Positions 18,676 through 27,636 of a DNA stretch of 64,000 nucleotides are shown piece by piece. The stretch is taken from contig NZ_QIBX01000017.1 of NCBI RefSeq assembly GCF_003725995.1, forward strand, positions 1-64,000. Direction: 5' to 3'. Numbering within the stretch: position 1 is the stretch's first letter; the number at the start of each line of letters is the position of its first letter. Position numbers and translations under genes: made by a program. A model generated the notes under the pieces. It was not told where the DNA came from and did not search any database. It saw only the letters and a program-made list of their open reading frames with translations. This stretch comes from Slackia equolifaciens (GTDB taxonomy: Bacteria; Actinomycetota; Coriobacteriia; Coriobacteriales; Eggerthellaceae).

Positions 18676-18709
18676 AAGGCCAGGCATGCCAGAGGGTGCC
18701 TCTGGCCTT
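18676..18709 (-). promoter_or_regulatory. Mutually exclusive hairpins in the pyrE leader
   Basis: Within the pyrE leader, GCCAGAGG (18688-18695) pairs perfectly with CCTCTGGC (18699-18706). AAGGCCAG (18676-18683) pairs perfectly with CTGGCCTT (18102-18109 plus 600, i.e. 18702-18709). Both helices use bases 18702-18706, so only one can form fully at a time. A TATTAT at 18742-18747 on the minus strand could be the -10 that places this structure near the 5' end of the RNA. No ligand-binding motif was recognised. Confidence 0.4.
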
Positions 18710-18782
18710 TTGCCATGCGGTGCGCCAAGTCATACCGCTTCATAATACTAGACATCAACGGGTAATGTATGCGAAAAGAACC

Positions 18783-18810
18783 TTGTGAATATCGCATATA
18801 TAAGTATAAT
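18783..18810 (+). promoter_or_regulatory. Candidate sigma-70 promoter for the following hypothetical gene
   Basis: TTGTGA (18783-18788), 16 bases, TATAAT (18805-18810). It lies in the divergent gap between pyrE and the hypothetical membrane protein gene and would leave a leader of about 45 bases. Confidence 0.55.
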
Positions 18811-18862
18811 CGAACGGATGTGCGAACCAACATGGGTGCCAAAGGGCACAAGGAAAGGCGCG

Positions 18863-19438
18863 ATGATGGACACGTTGGAACTGAAGGATCACGAATATGC
18901 CGAGCTTGCGCGTCTTGTTGCGGCCGAACGCGCAGGCGAAGATGTGCAGTATGCGGCGTTCTCTGCGCTGTGTCCCACGGGTGAAGAGGGCGCATTCGAC
19001 GGCTCGATGTGCGACGTGTACCGTGCGCTTCATGCGGGAGGATTCGTAGACGGCGAGTCGGACGGGGAGGCGTTCTATTTCAGCGCGCTCACGCCGTTCG
19101 GTCGTTCCTATGTAGAGAAGCGCGAGCTGGAAACCGAAGAAGGCGGCGAGCGCTCGCTGTGGCAGCAGGACGGAGTGGGGGAGATCGCTTTTGAGACGAT
19201 CGAGTCCGAATCGGGGGTCTCTTCTGCGCAAGACGGGAGGAGCGCCATCGCCGACGATGCATCGGGCGCCTGCGGTGCCGACGGTTCAAGCTCGGGTGCG
19301 GCTGGGGCGCTGAACGCTGGCATTGTTGAGGCGTTGGGCGTCAACGTCAAATTCATTTTGCTCGCTGCTGTGGTGGGTTTTGCTGCCGGCATCCTTGGCG
19401 GGGCGGTCGGCGCATATATCCTTGTCGCGGTTCTTTAG
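18863..19438 (+). CDS. Hypothetical protein with C-terminal membrane anchor
   Basis: A 191-residue protein not assigned to any family. Residues 1-100 are acidic and look globular (alternating helix-forming segments, aromatic FYFSALTPFG near 74-83). Residues 100-160 are low-complexity Gly/Ser/Glu, and the last 26 form one Gly/Ala-rich transmembrane helix ending at the C-terminus, a tail-anchor layout. AGGAAAGG precedes ATG 18863; ATG 18866 is equally possible. It has its own promoter candidate and no operon partner. Confidence 0.6.
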   Translation: MMDTLELKDHEYAELARLVAAERAGEDVQYAAFSALCPTGEEGAFDGSMCDVYRALHAGGFVDGESDGEAFYFSALTPFGRSYVEKRELETEEGGERSLWQQDGVGEIAFETIESESGVSSAQDGRSAIADDASGACGADGSSSGAAGALNAGIVEALGVNVKFILLAAVVGFAAGILGGAVGAYILVAVL

Positions 19439-19454
19439 CGTCTAGCAGCCCGTT

Positions 19455-19564
19455 GCTGCATAGGGCCGCGCACGGCCGAGGGATTGCCGAGTACGCCCGC
19501 GTGTCGGCTGGGTCGCTGCCGCATAGGGCCGCGCACGGCTAGCGATTTTCGAGCACGCCCGCAT
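19455..19564. repeat. Two direct repeats, 63-bp period, non-coding
   Basis: GCATAGGGCCGCGCACGGC occurs at 19458-19476 and again at 19521-19539. Similarity continues for about 25 more bases (GAG-ACGCCCGC-TG). The copies are in the 617-base gap between the hypothetical gene and tRNA-Pro and have no start codon or ribosome site. Confidence 0.7.
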
Positions 19565-19689
19565 GCTGGTTGCTCGATCCAGGGCGCTCACCGTTCGAAG
19601 GCGCCGATCTAACCCATTCGCGTGCCGGTTGCTTCGTTTGCTGCATTGGTTTTTTCTGGGTGACTTTCGGTCTGCGGATGGAAGTTGAT

Positions 19690-19881
19690 TTTTTTGGACA
19701 ACATTTCAAGTTGGTCGCGCATTTACGATGGATTTGAGGGGAATCGATGCAGGATTGCGGTCTTTGGTGGCGATCGACCTTCAATGGCGTGCGTGCACAT
19801 TTTGTTTCCCCAGATAAAATCCTTAGGTAACTTTTTGTACGAATGAGGCTAGCCGGCTAACTTGAATCGTTGTCCAAAAAC
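19690..19881. repeat. MITE-like element with 23-bp terminal inverted repeats
   Basis: The left arm at 19690-19712 (TTTTTTGGACAAC, 2 variable bases, TTCAAGTT) matches the reverse complement of the right arm at 19859-19881 at about 20 of 23 positions. The 146-base interior has no plausible gene. The GGACAAC-type ends recall IS3/IS150-group termini. The remainder of the 19439-20018 gap shows only the direct repeats described above and the tRNA terminator. Confidence 0.55.
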
Positions 19882-20018
19882 AGAGGGGTTTCGTGCACGG
19901 CCGTGAATTATCAAGGGCATCGCCGTGGAATGGGGGCCTCCATTAGTGAGATCCCCGAAGGTGCACGTTTTGCCTCTACCCTGATTCCGCACGAAGCTGA
20001 CGCAGGGTTGACCAGAAA

Positions 20019-20045
20019 CAAAAAGGCCAGGGACAAGCCCTGGCC
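20019..20045 (-). terminator. Intrinsic terminator of tRNA-Pro
   Basis: On the minus strand GGCCAGGG and CCCTGGCC form a perfect 8-bp stem (20025-20032 with 20038-20045) with a 5-base loop, followed by five T. It begins 10 bases after the CCA end of the tRNA. Confidence 0.85.
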
Positions 20046-20055
20046 TGGTGTTATC

Positions 20056-20132
<77 letters not shown>

Positions 20133-20206
20133 ATGCGTTTCTCGTTCAAACGCAAGAAAGTATATTACCAGCCAATTCCTGAAAGTCAAGCATAAATTTG
20201 AAAATC

Positions 20207-23200
20207 TTAGCCCTCCAGCAATTGCAGCAGCTCATCCTGGGTGAGATTGGCGAGTGACATGCCCTCGGCGCCCATGATGGTCTCGGCGAGCTGGGACTTT
20301 TGCTCCTGCAAACGCACGATGCGCTCCTCAATGGTTCCCTCGGCGATGACGCGATACACGTTTACGGCTCTTTCCTGACCGATGCGGTGGGCGCGATCGG
20401 TCGCCTGATTCTGGGCGGCGGCGTTCCACCATGGGTCGGCATGCACGACCACCGATGCGCCTGTGAGGTTCAGGCCGGTTCCGCCCGCTTTGAGTGAAAT
20501 CAGGAAGGCCGGCGTGTCGTCGGAATTGAACGTTTTAGCGAGCGCAACGCGGCGGCGCTTGGGCGTGGATCCCGTGATGGTGAAGTAGAGGATGCCGCTT
20601 GCATCGAGCCGCTGGGCGATGAGATCCAAGAAGCTCGTGAACTGAGAAAAAACGAGCGTCTTCTGCCCGTCATTGGCAGCTGATTCGACGAGGTCGCAAA
20701 TGGCATCGAGCTTGGCGCCCGCCCCTTTGTAGTCCTCATAGGCAAGCCTCGGGTCGCAGCACACCTGACGCAGCCGCGTGAGCTCGGCGAGCACCTCCAC
20801 CGAGGGGCGCCTCAGCTCGGGCGGTAGCTCACGGTTTTTCTTGCGCTCCTTGCGCTGCACGGTGAGCTCCTCTCGAAGCTTCTGCTCGCATGCGTCGTAA
20901 AGCTTGCGCTGCTTCGACTCCATGCGAACCGCCACCACGGATTCGAGCTTCTCGGGCAGGTCGGTCAGCACGTCGCGCTTGAGGCGGCGCAGCATGAACG
21001 GACCTACGAGCGAGGCAAGTCGCTGAGCGCGATCCTGGTCGCCGCCCACGATGTCGAGCTCGAATTTCTCTTTGAAGCGCATGTACGACCCGAGAAATCC
21101 CGGCATCACAAAGTCGAAGATGCTCCAGATCTCGCTGAGGCGGTTTTCCATCGGCGTGCCCGTAAGGGCGAATCGATGGCGCGCATCGAGACGCTTGATG
21201 GCGCGAGCGGTAAGCGTGCCGTGGTTTTTGATGTATTGCGCCTCGTCAAGGGTGCAGCAATACAGGCGCTTGGCAGACCATTCCGCCGCGTCGATGCGAG
21301 CGAGGTCGTACGAGGTCACGTATACGTCTATGCCGTTTTTAGCGCGGGCGGTCATGCGTTCCTGCTTGGAGCCTGCGACGGGCTCGACGCTCAAGTCGGG
21401 CGCGAACCGCTCGAATTCAGCCGCCCAGTTGTACACGAGCGACGCCGGACACACTATGAGGCTGGGGCCGATGCCGCGTGCCTCATCGCGCCGGTCGAGC
21501 AGAAACGCCATCAGCTGCAGCGTTTTGCCCAGGCCCATCTCGTCGGCCAGGATGCCGCCGAACTCCATGTCGGCGAGCGTTGAAAGCCAGCGGAACCCCT
21601 CTTCCTGGTACGGGCGGAGCACGCCTGCGAGGGCGTCGGGTATCCGATACCGTGCCGGGTCGATGGATTCGAATCGGTCGACGTAGCGTTTGAACGAAGT
21701 TTCGCGGCGTGCGTCATGGAGCGTCTCGTCTAGATAAAACGCGCGATAGGCTGGCAGCTCGATGTGCCCTGAGGCGAGTTGCGACGCGGAAATATCCAGA
21801 TCGGATACGATGCGGTCAAGGTCGGCGAGGTCCATGTCGGCCAGGTCGATGAACGCGCCGCTCTTGAGGCGATGGTATCGCCGGCGCCTTCGGTAGCTTC
21901 CCAGCACCAGTGAGAGTTCCTCGGTGGGGAGGTCGTCGGCCGAAACATCGAGGTCTATGAGGTTGCCGGCAAGGGATACGCCCATGGTGATGCGCGGCTT
22001 GCGATCGGAAATCAGCCTGTCGAATGCGGGTGTGGTAAACACCTCGCCCGCTTCTCGAAACTTCGCGAGACCGCCAAATAAAAGGTTGGCCAGCGCGTCG
22101 TCGCCCGTGGCGGGAATGCGCGCAACGATATCCAGGCGCTCGGAGTCGTTGACGTACTCTACGGTGAAGTAACGCTGCAGGAGGGCGCATCCCTTGGCCT
22201 CTGCGCGAGCATCCCTCAGCGGAGCGGGGCTATCGTCCTCGGCTCGGGGAGAACGGGGGCGTGAGAGGGGCGCGGCGAGCGCGTCGTCAACGATGCGCCA
22301 TCGTCTTTCTCCGTAGACGGCGAATGCGTCGCAGGTGACAAAACGCGCGTTTTTGTCGAAGTAGAACTCGAGCGCGCAGGGGATGGGCCTGAAGGCGTCG
22401 ATCGCGGGGTCGGCCAGCACCTGGATGTTTCCCTCAAGAAGAGGGAGTGCGGTCGCGCAGAAGAGCGGCATATCCGCATCGCTTACGAAGAGGCTTTCGG
22501 CGTTGGACTCGAACAGCGCTTGCAGGATGTCCAGGCAGGATGCAAGGCTCTCGTCGCAGCAGAAGAACGTTTCGTCAGTCCAGATGACAATGCCGTCTTT
22601 GGAGGCGAACACCTGAGCCGGATGCGATGTGGAAACGGCGAACCCGCCGCTTTTGCGGCTCATGGAAACCGAGAGGGGAGGATTGCCGTCGAGGATGGAC
22701 GCTACCGACCTGCGACGGCTGGACACATCCGCGCCCTCCACGAAAACGACGGGATCGGCGCCCTCGTCAAGCGCGGCAATGAGCGCAACCACCTCTTCCT
22801 CGGCAAGGGGAAGCTCACGGCCCTTGATGCCGGGCTGCGAGGCGTACCAAACGGCCTTCGAGCTTTCGCGCCGTACGGCGTCCGCCTGGACGAGAAACGC
22901 GACAATTGCGCGCCCACGGTGCGAGAAGGCCTCGTCTACATGGGCAAACGCGAGCTTCTTGCCATACGAGTACGTGACGCCTTGCTGCATGCGCTGCAGG
23001 AATTCCGCAAGGTCTTTGAGCACATAGGAGCCAAGCGGCCCCGCAATCTTGAAGCGGGCGGCCCATTGCCCATAGGCGTGCGTGAGCTCCACCTCGAAGT
23101 CAACGGTGCCGGGTTCGGTGAGCGTCATGGCGCGCTCGGCGCGTCGCAGATAGTCGGCGAGCGCGGGCGAGGTGGCGTTGCGACGGCTTTCCGCATAGCC

Positions 23201-23572
23201 TTCGAATGACGTTGGGTCCTGGGCGAAGGCGAGCGTGAGGGCGGCGCAGTGCTTGCACGGCCCTTCGAACTGGTAGGATGCCGGGCATGTGCATGCGTAA
23301 TCCACCAGACGCGCCGCCGCTTCGTCTACCGTTGCCGATACGCGGTACGAGCCGCCCCAGCCGGTGCTCGATTCGACGAATGCGGTGAGCACGGTGTTGT
23401 TTTCTGCGCGGCGGCATTTGCGAGATGTGATTGCGCCGCCTGTTTGGGCGATGCCGATCGCGCGCTGTGCCGTGCGCGGATTGCACGCCTCGAGCGCAGC
23501 GTTCGCGAGGGCGCTGCGTCGAGCCTCCATAGCGTTGCCTGTGGGATGGATGTTGGTGTCGTAAAAAGCCAT
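20207..23572 (-). CDS. SNF2-family helicase with SWIM zinc finger
   Basis: A 1121-residue ATP-driven DNA translocase. The SWIM finger is near the N-terminus (Cys94-x-Cys96, Cys107-x-His109). A long middle region (about 120-650) holds the bacterial SNF2-associated domain. The SNF2 ATPase occupies the C-terminal 450 residues: ADEMGLGKTLQ (motif I), TLDEAQYIKN (motif II, DEAQ), LTGTPMEN (motif III), SLKAGGTGLNLTGA and DRAHRIGQ (motifs V and VI). The protein is complete with all helicase motifs. Such stand-alone bacterial SNF2/SWIM proteins are common in Coriobacteriia and Firmicutes, but their cellular role is unclear. No methylase, nuclease or other defence partner is adjacent, so a defence role is not supported. 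Confidence 0.9.
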   Translation of the reverse strand: MAFYDTNIHPTGNAMEARRSALANAALEACNPRTAQRAIGIAQTGGAITSRKCRRAENNTVLTAFVESSTGWGGSYRVSATVDEAAARLVDYACTCPASYQFEGPCKHCAALTLAFAQDPTSFEGYAESRRNATSPALADYLRRAERAMTLTEPGTVDFEVELTHAYGQWAARFKIAGPLGSYVLKDLAEFLQRMQQGVTYSYGKKLAFAHVDEAFSHRGRAIVAFLVQADAVRRESSKAVWYASQPGIKGRELPLAEEEVVALIAALDEGADPVVFVEGADVSSRRRSVASILDGNPPLSVSMSRKSGGFAVSTSHPAQVFASKDGIVIWTDETFFCCDESLASCLDILQALFESNAESLFVSDADMPLFCATALPLLEGNIQVLADPAIDAFRPIPCALEFYFDKNARFVTCDAFAVYGERRWRIVDDALAAPLSRPRSPRAEDDSPAPLRDARAEAKGCALLQRYFTVEYVNDSERLDIVARIPATGDDALANLLFGGLAKFREAGEVFTTPAFDRLISDRKPRITMGVSLAGNLIDLDVSADDLPTEELSLVLGSYRRRRRYHRLKSGAFIDLADMDLADLDRIVSDLDISASQLASGHIELPAYRAFYLDETLHDARRETSFKRYVDRFESIDPARYRIPDALAGVLRPYQEEGFRWLSTLADMEFGGILADEMGLGKTLQLMAFLLDRRDEARGIGPSLIVCPASLVYNWAAEFERFAPDLSVEPVAGSKQERMTARAKNGIDVYVTSYDLARIDAAEWSAKRLYCCTLDEAQYIKNHGTLTARAIKRLDARHRFALTGTPMENRLSEIWSIFDFVMPGFLGSYMRFKEKFELDIVGGDQDRAQRLASLVGPFMLRRLKRDVLTDLPEKLESVVAVRMESKQRKLYDACEQKLREELTVQRKERKKNRELPPELRRPSVEVLAELTRLRQVCCDPRLAYEDYKGAGAKLDAICDLVESAANDGQKTLVFSQFTSFLDLIAQRLDASGILYFTITGSTPKRRRVALAKTFNSDDTPAFLISLKAGGTGLNLTGASVVVHADPWWNAAAQNQATDRAHRIGQERAVNVYRVIAEGTIEERIVRLQEQKSQLAETIMGAEGMSLANLTQDELLQLLEG

Positions 23573-23758
23573 ACCCGCCAGTATATGACATAGCGGGGCG
23601 TCTTGGGTGCGAACGGGCGGCGGAGATGGGCGGGAGTCGGGCGTTGACGTGCGTTCTCATGGGGCATATGCGAAGGATTTTCGCCGAAACGGAAACGAAC
23701 CAACTCGGAGGGTTCCAATTTGGGCTATGCTGGTTCGACAAGACATCAAGGGGGATCA

Positions 23759-25222
23759 ATGGCTTCAGAGCTCAAACCGATATCCGTTGCCCAGGGCGAC
23801 ACGCGTAGCGACGCGATTTCGAAAGAGGACATCGTGCTTGAGTCCGATGCCGCCCCAAGGTCGCAGCCTGTTTCCTGCGCTGACGCGGATGCGCCATGCG
23901 AGCTCGCATGCAGCGAGGCGACGTTCGAGTGCGCGGCCGCATCCGATAAGGGTCGAGCGATTGACTCCACCCAAGAGGGCGCCATGGTCATTCCCGCTCA
24001 GCGCCCCTGTATTATAGTGACGCACGCTTCGGTCGGATCGGGGCATCGAAGCGCGGCCATCGCCGCCGCCGAGGCTCTGGAGCGCCTGATTGCCGCAGGG
24101 GATGAGCGTGTTCCGGCCGATACCGAAGTGCAGGTGCTCGACATCCTCGATTACGGCCGCATCAAGTTCGACGGCGATAAAACCGCCTCGGCTTTTACAG
24201 GCCCCACGCGTCCTGTCTACGATATTACCTGGCGCTTCACGCTGACCGGCCGCCTTCTGTGGGGCGGCGGCACGTCGTGGGCGCGCATCATGTTCAAGAA
24301 GTTTACCGAGTACGTCGAGGAGCGCTCGCCGCTTGCCATCGTGTGCACGCACATCACCGCCGCCAACGCCGCAGTGGGCGCCCGCATGCTTACCGGTCAG
24401 GCGTTTCCCATCGTGTGCGTACCCACCGATTACGAGATCGAGGGCTGGTGGCCGCATAAGGAGTGCGATCTTTTTTGCGTTGCCACCGAGGGCATGGCCG
24501 AAACGTTGCGCCCGCGGCGCGTTCCCGAGCGAAAAATGCTGATCACGGGCATTCCTGTGCGCGGCGCGGCGGGGGTCGAATACGATCGCGACGCCGTGCG
24601 CGAGCGGCTGGGCCTTCCGCAGGATAAGACGGTGGTGTTGGTGATGGCGGGCGCGCACCTGCCGCAGCCCTATGTGCGTTTCCGCGCCACAATGGATCAG
24701 ACCCTGCCGTACCTCAAGGGGCTTTCCGACATGCATTTCGTGTTTCTTCCGGGGCGTGACGAGGAGTACGCGCTTCACTTAAGGCGTTCGAAGGACGATA
24801 TGGCGATCGAGAACATGACCGTGATGGGGTACGTGGATGACATGCCGGCCCTTATGGCGGTAAGCGATTTGGCTATATGCAAGTCAGGCGGGCTGACCGT
24901 GACCGAATGCCTTTGCGCGCGGCTTCCTATGGTGCTTTTGGGCCGCTCGTACGGCCAGGAGAAGGTGAACACCACGCTGCTCACATCGCTCGGCGCCAGC
25001 ATGCACGCCACCACGCCACGCGAGCTCTTGGGAACCCTGCGCCACTTGCACACATATCCGTCGAGCATCAAGGCCATGCTCGTGAACGGCGAGGCGCTGC
25101 GCAGGCCCAACGCCGCCCACGATGTTGCCTCGGCTACGTTTGATCTGGTTTCGCGCGATTGCTCGAGCAGACGACACTTCGCCGAATTCTACTGGGGCGG
25201 CAAACCTGCTCACACGAGGTAG
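23759..25222 (+). CDS. MGDG-synthase/MurG-like glycosyltransferase
   Basis: A 487-residue GT-B glycosyltransferase of the UgtP/monogalactosyldiacylglycerol synthase family. These enzymes transfer a sugar from a UDP donor to diacylglycerol to make membrane glycolipids or lipoteichoic acid anchors. After a 75-residue acidic leader with no recognised domain, the N-terminal lobe opens with ITHASVGSGHRSAA (about 81-94), the MGDG_synth signature. The donor lobe shows GIPVRGA and KSGGLTVTECLCARLPMVL. AAGGGGG lies upstream of ATG 23759. The gene is divergent from the SNF2 gene. The sugar and acceptor are inferred from family only. Confidence 0.85.
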   Translation: MASELKPISVAQGDTRSDAISKEDIVLESDAAPRSQPVSCADADAPCELACSEATFECAAASDKGRAIDSTQEGAMVIPAQRPCIIVTHASVGSGHRSAAIAAAEALERLIAAGDERVPADTEVQVLDILDYGRIKFDGDKTASAFTGPTRPVYDITWRFTLTGRLLWGGGTSWARIMFKKFTEYVEERSPLAIVCTHITAANAAVGARMLTGQAFPIVCVPTDYEIEGWWPHKECDLFCVATEGMAETLRPRRVPERKMLITGIPVRGAAGVEYDRDAVRERLGLPQDKTVVLVMAGAHLPQPYVRFRATMDQTLPYLKGLSDMHFVFLPGRDEEYALHLRRSKDDMAIENMTVMGYVDDMPALMAVSDLAICKSGGLTVTECLCARLPMVLLGRSYGQEKVNTTLLTSLGASMHATTPRELLGTLRHLHTYPSSIKAMLVNGEALRRPNAAHDVASATFDLVSRDCSSRRHFAEFYWGGKPAHTR

Positions 25223-25521
25223 CTCTCGTCATCGGGGATGGGCTTAGAATGCGTTCGGAGGGGGTCCTTCTATTGATCGGATGCTTCTGGATGGCGAAAT
25301 GAAGCGATTCATGGAGCAGATTCCAGAACGGATTCGCCTCATCGTCCAGCAGGATGTTCGCATCCGCCGGGTGCTGAAGCGCGTATTCGATTCGCGCGAT
25401 TCTCCGATCGACCGGGCTCCCTCGATTTCTCACAGCTTGCCGCTTTCTGTCCCTTGTAAATTCGTGGCCGACTGTCACACTTGTAGCGGATTGTTTCGTT
25501 GCGTAATGAGGTGATGTGCGA

Positions 25522-25908
25522 ATGCATATGCTTGAGTTTTTCGGAATGAAGCGCTTGGGCATGACGGCCGATGGCTACGTGCTGGAGACTCCCGTCACTG
25601 CCGAGGTTACCCAGCCGGATGGGATTCTGCACGGCGGGCTGAGCGCGCTTTTGGCCGAGGAGGCGGCAAGCCAAGGCGCGCGTGAGAGCATCGACTTGCT
25701 CACGCACACCGCGGTAGGTCTTGATCTGACGAGCACGCATCTTTTGCCCGTGCATGTGGGTGATACCATCAGGACGGTCGCGAATCCCATTCGGCAGGGT
25801 GGGCGTACGCAGGTGTGGAAGGTCGAGCAGTACCGGAAAAGCGACGGGGAGCTGTTCAACGTGTCGCAGCTTACCGTCTACATCAAGCGCATTGCGCCTC
25901 GCGGGTGA
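25522..25908 (+). CDS. PaaI/MenI-like hotdog thioesterase
   Basis: A 128-residue hotdog-fold thioesterase. The motif GILHGGLSALLAEEAAS (about 34-50), with the catalytic Glu in LAEEAAS, is that of the PaaI/EntH/MenI group. Candidate substrates are aryl-CoA esters: 1,4-dihydroxy-2-naphthoyl-CoA in menaquinone synthesis (menA is in the window) or arylacetyl-CoA (paaK genes are 10-17 kb away). ATG 25522 follows GAGGTGAT; ATG 25528 is the alternative. The preceding 299 bases (25223-25521) contain a short open frame without a good ribosome site and are treated as non-coding. Confidence 0.82.
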   Translation: MHMLEFFGMKRLGMTADGYVLETPVTAEVTQPDGILHGGLSALLAEEAASQGARESIDLLTHTAVGLDLTSTHLLPVHVGDTIRTVANPIRQGGRTQVWKVEQYRKSDGELFNVSQLTVYIKRIAPRG

Positions 25909-26274
25909 GCTCATGGGGCGTTTTATCTTGCCACATCTCGTGTGAAGCTGCGAGCCGTGAGGCGTTCTACGTGAGGACTCGAAAAAGGGCGCCGTAGTGC
26001 ATGCGCTGCGCGAGCCGCGAGGTGTTCTGCGCGAGGGCGTGACCCATGGTCTTGAATCTTTCCGTATCTCATTTTGTTTCTGACCGAAACCTTGCCGATT
26101 TTCATTCAGGTTTTGCCCTGGTTTCACCTGTGTTTCATTCGCATTTCATACGGAGATACACCTGGCAACAATATGCATCTGAACAGGTATTACAAGAGAG
26201 TAACAATTCTGTGATGAGCTATGGATTTCGCTTCTGCAGCTCTCTTTCGCCTCTGCGCTTGCTAGCCTACGGGC
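25909..26274. other. Intergenic region with a degenerate direct repeat and T-rich stretch
   Basis: No gene is supported in these 366 bases. About 25948-25976 and 26002-26033 are imperfect copies of CTGCG-AGCCG-GAGG-GTTCT-CG-GAGG. Bases 26085-26160 are AT-rich with repeated TTTCA/TTTCAT words, lower in GC than the flanks, and probably hold the promoter for the following gene. Confidence 0.5.
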
Positions 26275-27636
26275 ATGACGATTGTACTCTCCGACATATC
26301 CGCGGCGCTCTTTTGGGAGTGCTGGTCCCTCGAAGGCGCCCAAGCGCCTCGTCGTGTTATGTCCCCTCAAAGCTTCGGCTCTCCGTCTGCGCATGAGGTG
26401 GGGCATGCGCGGCGTCTGCTTGCGTTAGGGAGCTGCGAGCCCCTTCATCTTTTTGTCGGGTCTTCGCGAGGTAGGCGTCGATGCCCCGGTTTTGTGACCC
26501 ATTGTTGCACGAAAGAGCTCCCTCTGGGATCGTTTTTTGCGCTTGGGGATGATATTTTTGTTGCAGCTCCTGAGCTCGCGTTCGTTCAGGCTGCGCGATG
26601 GCTTTCTTTGGAGCATCTCATTCATTTCGGCATGATGTTATGCGGTCTATATCGCCGCGATCCGGTTGCTCTTGAATGGGCGGATGCTCAATCGGCTTCT
26701 TTTGCGCTCCGGCAGGCAATCGGCGGCTCCGCGTCAAGACTGCCCTGGCAGGCGAGCGGTGAACTTGCGCCGGAACTTGCTCGGCAAGCAAGCGGTGAGT
26801 GTGCGCCGGACTTTCCTCCTCAAGCGATCGATAGACCTGTGTCTGTACCTCCTCAGCAAGCAAATGGCGAACCTGTACCGGGTTTGTCTCGCCAAACGAA
26901 TGGCGAGTCTTCGCCGCGTCAGTTTCTCCAAACAAGTGGCGAGCCTCGTGCTGCATCTTCCCCATGGCGCAAAAGGCGGCTTCGAAAGCGCGCTGCTCTT
27001 ACGTCTGCAAGCGAGCTCCGCGATTACGTAGAAAGGTTGACTGACATTGGCGGAAAGGGCCTGAAAGGTATTCGCGCCGCAACGAGAGCCTTACCGTTTG
27101 TGGTGGATCGAAGCCGTTCTCCCATGGAATCGGCGTTAACCATGGCGCTCTGTCTGCCCTGCAAGCTCGGAGGCTTTGCTCTCCCGAATCCGACGCTGAA
27201 CGCTTCAGTCTATCTTGGGAGATGCGACAATCTTGCGGGCGGCGTGCGTTGGGATTCACGCGGATTGCCATACTTTGAATGTGATCTCGTGTGGGGCGAC
27301 GAGCGGGTGATTGTCGAATACCACGGAGATGGCGGGCATTTCACGCGCGAAGGCGCGGCGAAAGATGCGCGCAAGGCCAATATCTTGCTGGGCGAAGGGT
27401 TCAAATATTATGTCGCCACTATCGACACGATGTCTGCCTTGAAATTTCCCGAGTTCGCGCACCGAATTCGTCTTGATGTGCACCGAAAGTTCCAGACGAG
27501 CGTGAAAGACTTTGAGCAAAAGGGCATAGAGTTAAGAAACATGCTCCAAAGGGATTACCTGCTCGATCGTCGTGTGTCCGACATTCGTGCCCGCCAAGAA
27601 GCCGAGCTGGGCGCAGCCAGGAATGACGGCGAGTGA
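26275..27636 (+). CDS. DUF559/restriction-endonuclease-fold-like protein with internal 12-residue repeats
   Basis: A 453-residue protein not matched to a characterised enzyme. Residues 1-140 look like the N-terminal region of a family often labelled AbiEi-like or DUF559-containing in Coriobacteriia. Residues 144-227 are seven degenerate copies of a 12-residue unit of the form xxxQ(A/T)(S/N)GExxPx. The C-terminal domain (about 330-440) contains FECDLVWGDERVIVEYHG, where an Asp followed by an Ile-Val-Glu-Tyr strand resembles the PD-(D/E)XK nuclease core. The start ATG 26275 has only a weak ribosome site. A nuclease function is an inference. No toxin partner gene is adjacent, and the base composition of the first 600 bases is lower in GC than in neighbouring genes. 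Confidence 0.6.
   Translation: MTIVLSDISAALFWECWSLEGAQAPRRVMSPQSFGSPSAHEVGHARRLLALGSCEPLHLFVGSSRGRRRCPGFVTHCCTKELPLGSFFALGDDIFVAAPELAFVQAARWLSLEHLIHFGMMLCGLYRRDPVALEWADAQSASFALRQAIGGSASRLPWQASGELAPELARQASGECAPDFPPQAIDRPVSVPPQQANGEPVPGLSRQTNGESSPRQFLQTSGEPRAASSPWRKRRLRKRAALTSASELRDYVERLTDIGGKGLKGIRAATRALPFVVDRSRSPMESALTMALCLPCKLGGFALPNPTLNASVYLGRCDNLAGGVRWDSRGLPYFECDLVWGDERVIVEYHGDGGHFTREGAAKDARKANILLGEGFKYYVATIDTMSALKFPEFAHRIRLDVHRKFQTSVKDFEQKGIELRNMLQRDYLLDRRVSDIRARQEAELGAARNDGE
26704..26955 (+). repeat. In-frame 36-bp minisatellite, seven units
   Basis: Seven consecutive 36-base units (starting 26704, 26740, 26776, 26812, 26848, 26884, 26920), each carrying a core close to CAGCAAGCAAGTGGCGAGC, encode residues 144-227 of the DUF559-like protein. 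Unit length is a multiple of three, so copy-number change keeps the frame. Confidence 0.8.

Noticed and set aside
20207-23572. SNF2 helicase as part of a DISARM-like or other defence island
   Set aside because: No methylase, nuclease or phospholipase-type partner is nearby; the neighbours are a tRNA gene and a lipid glycosyltransferase gene.
25281-25514. 77-codon open frame before the thioesterase gene
   Set aside because: No family resemblance, no ribosome site, and gene-unlike composition in its second half.
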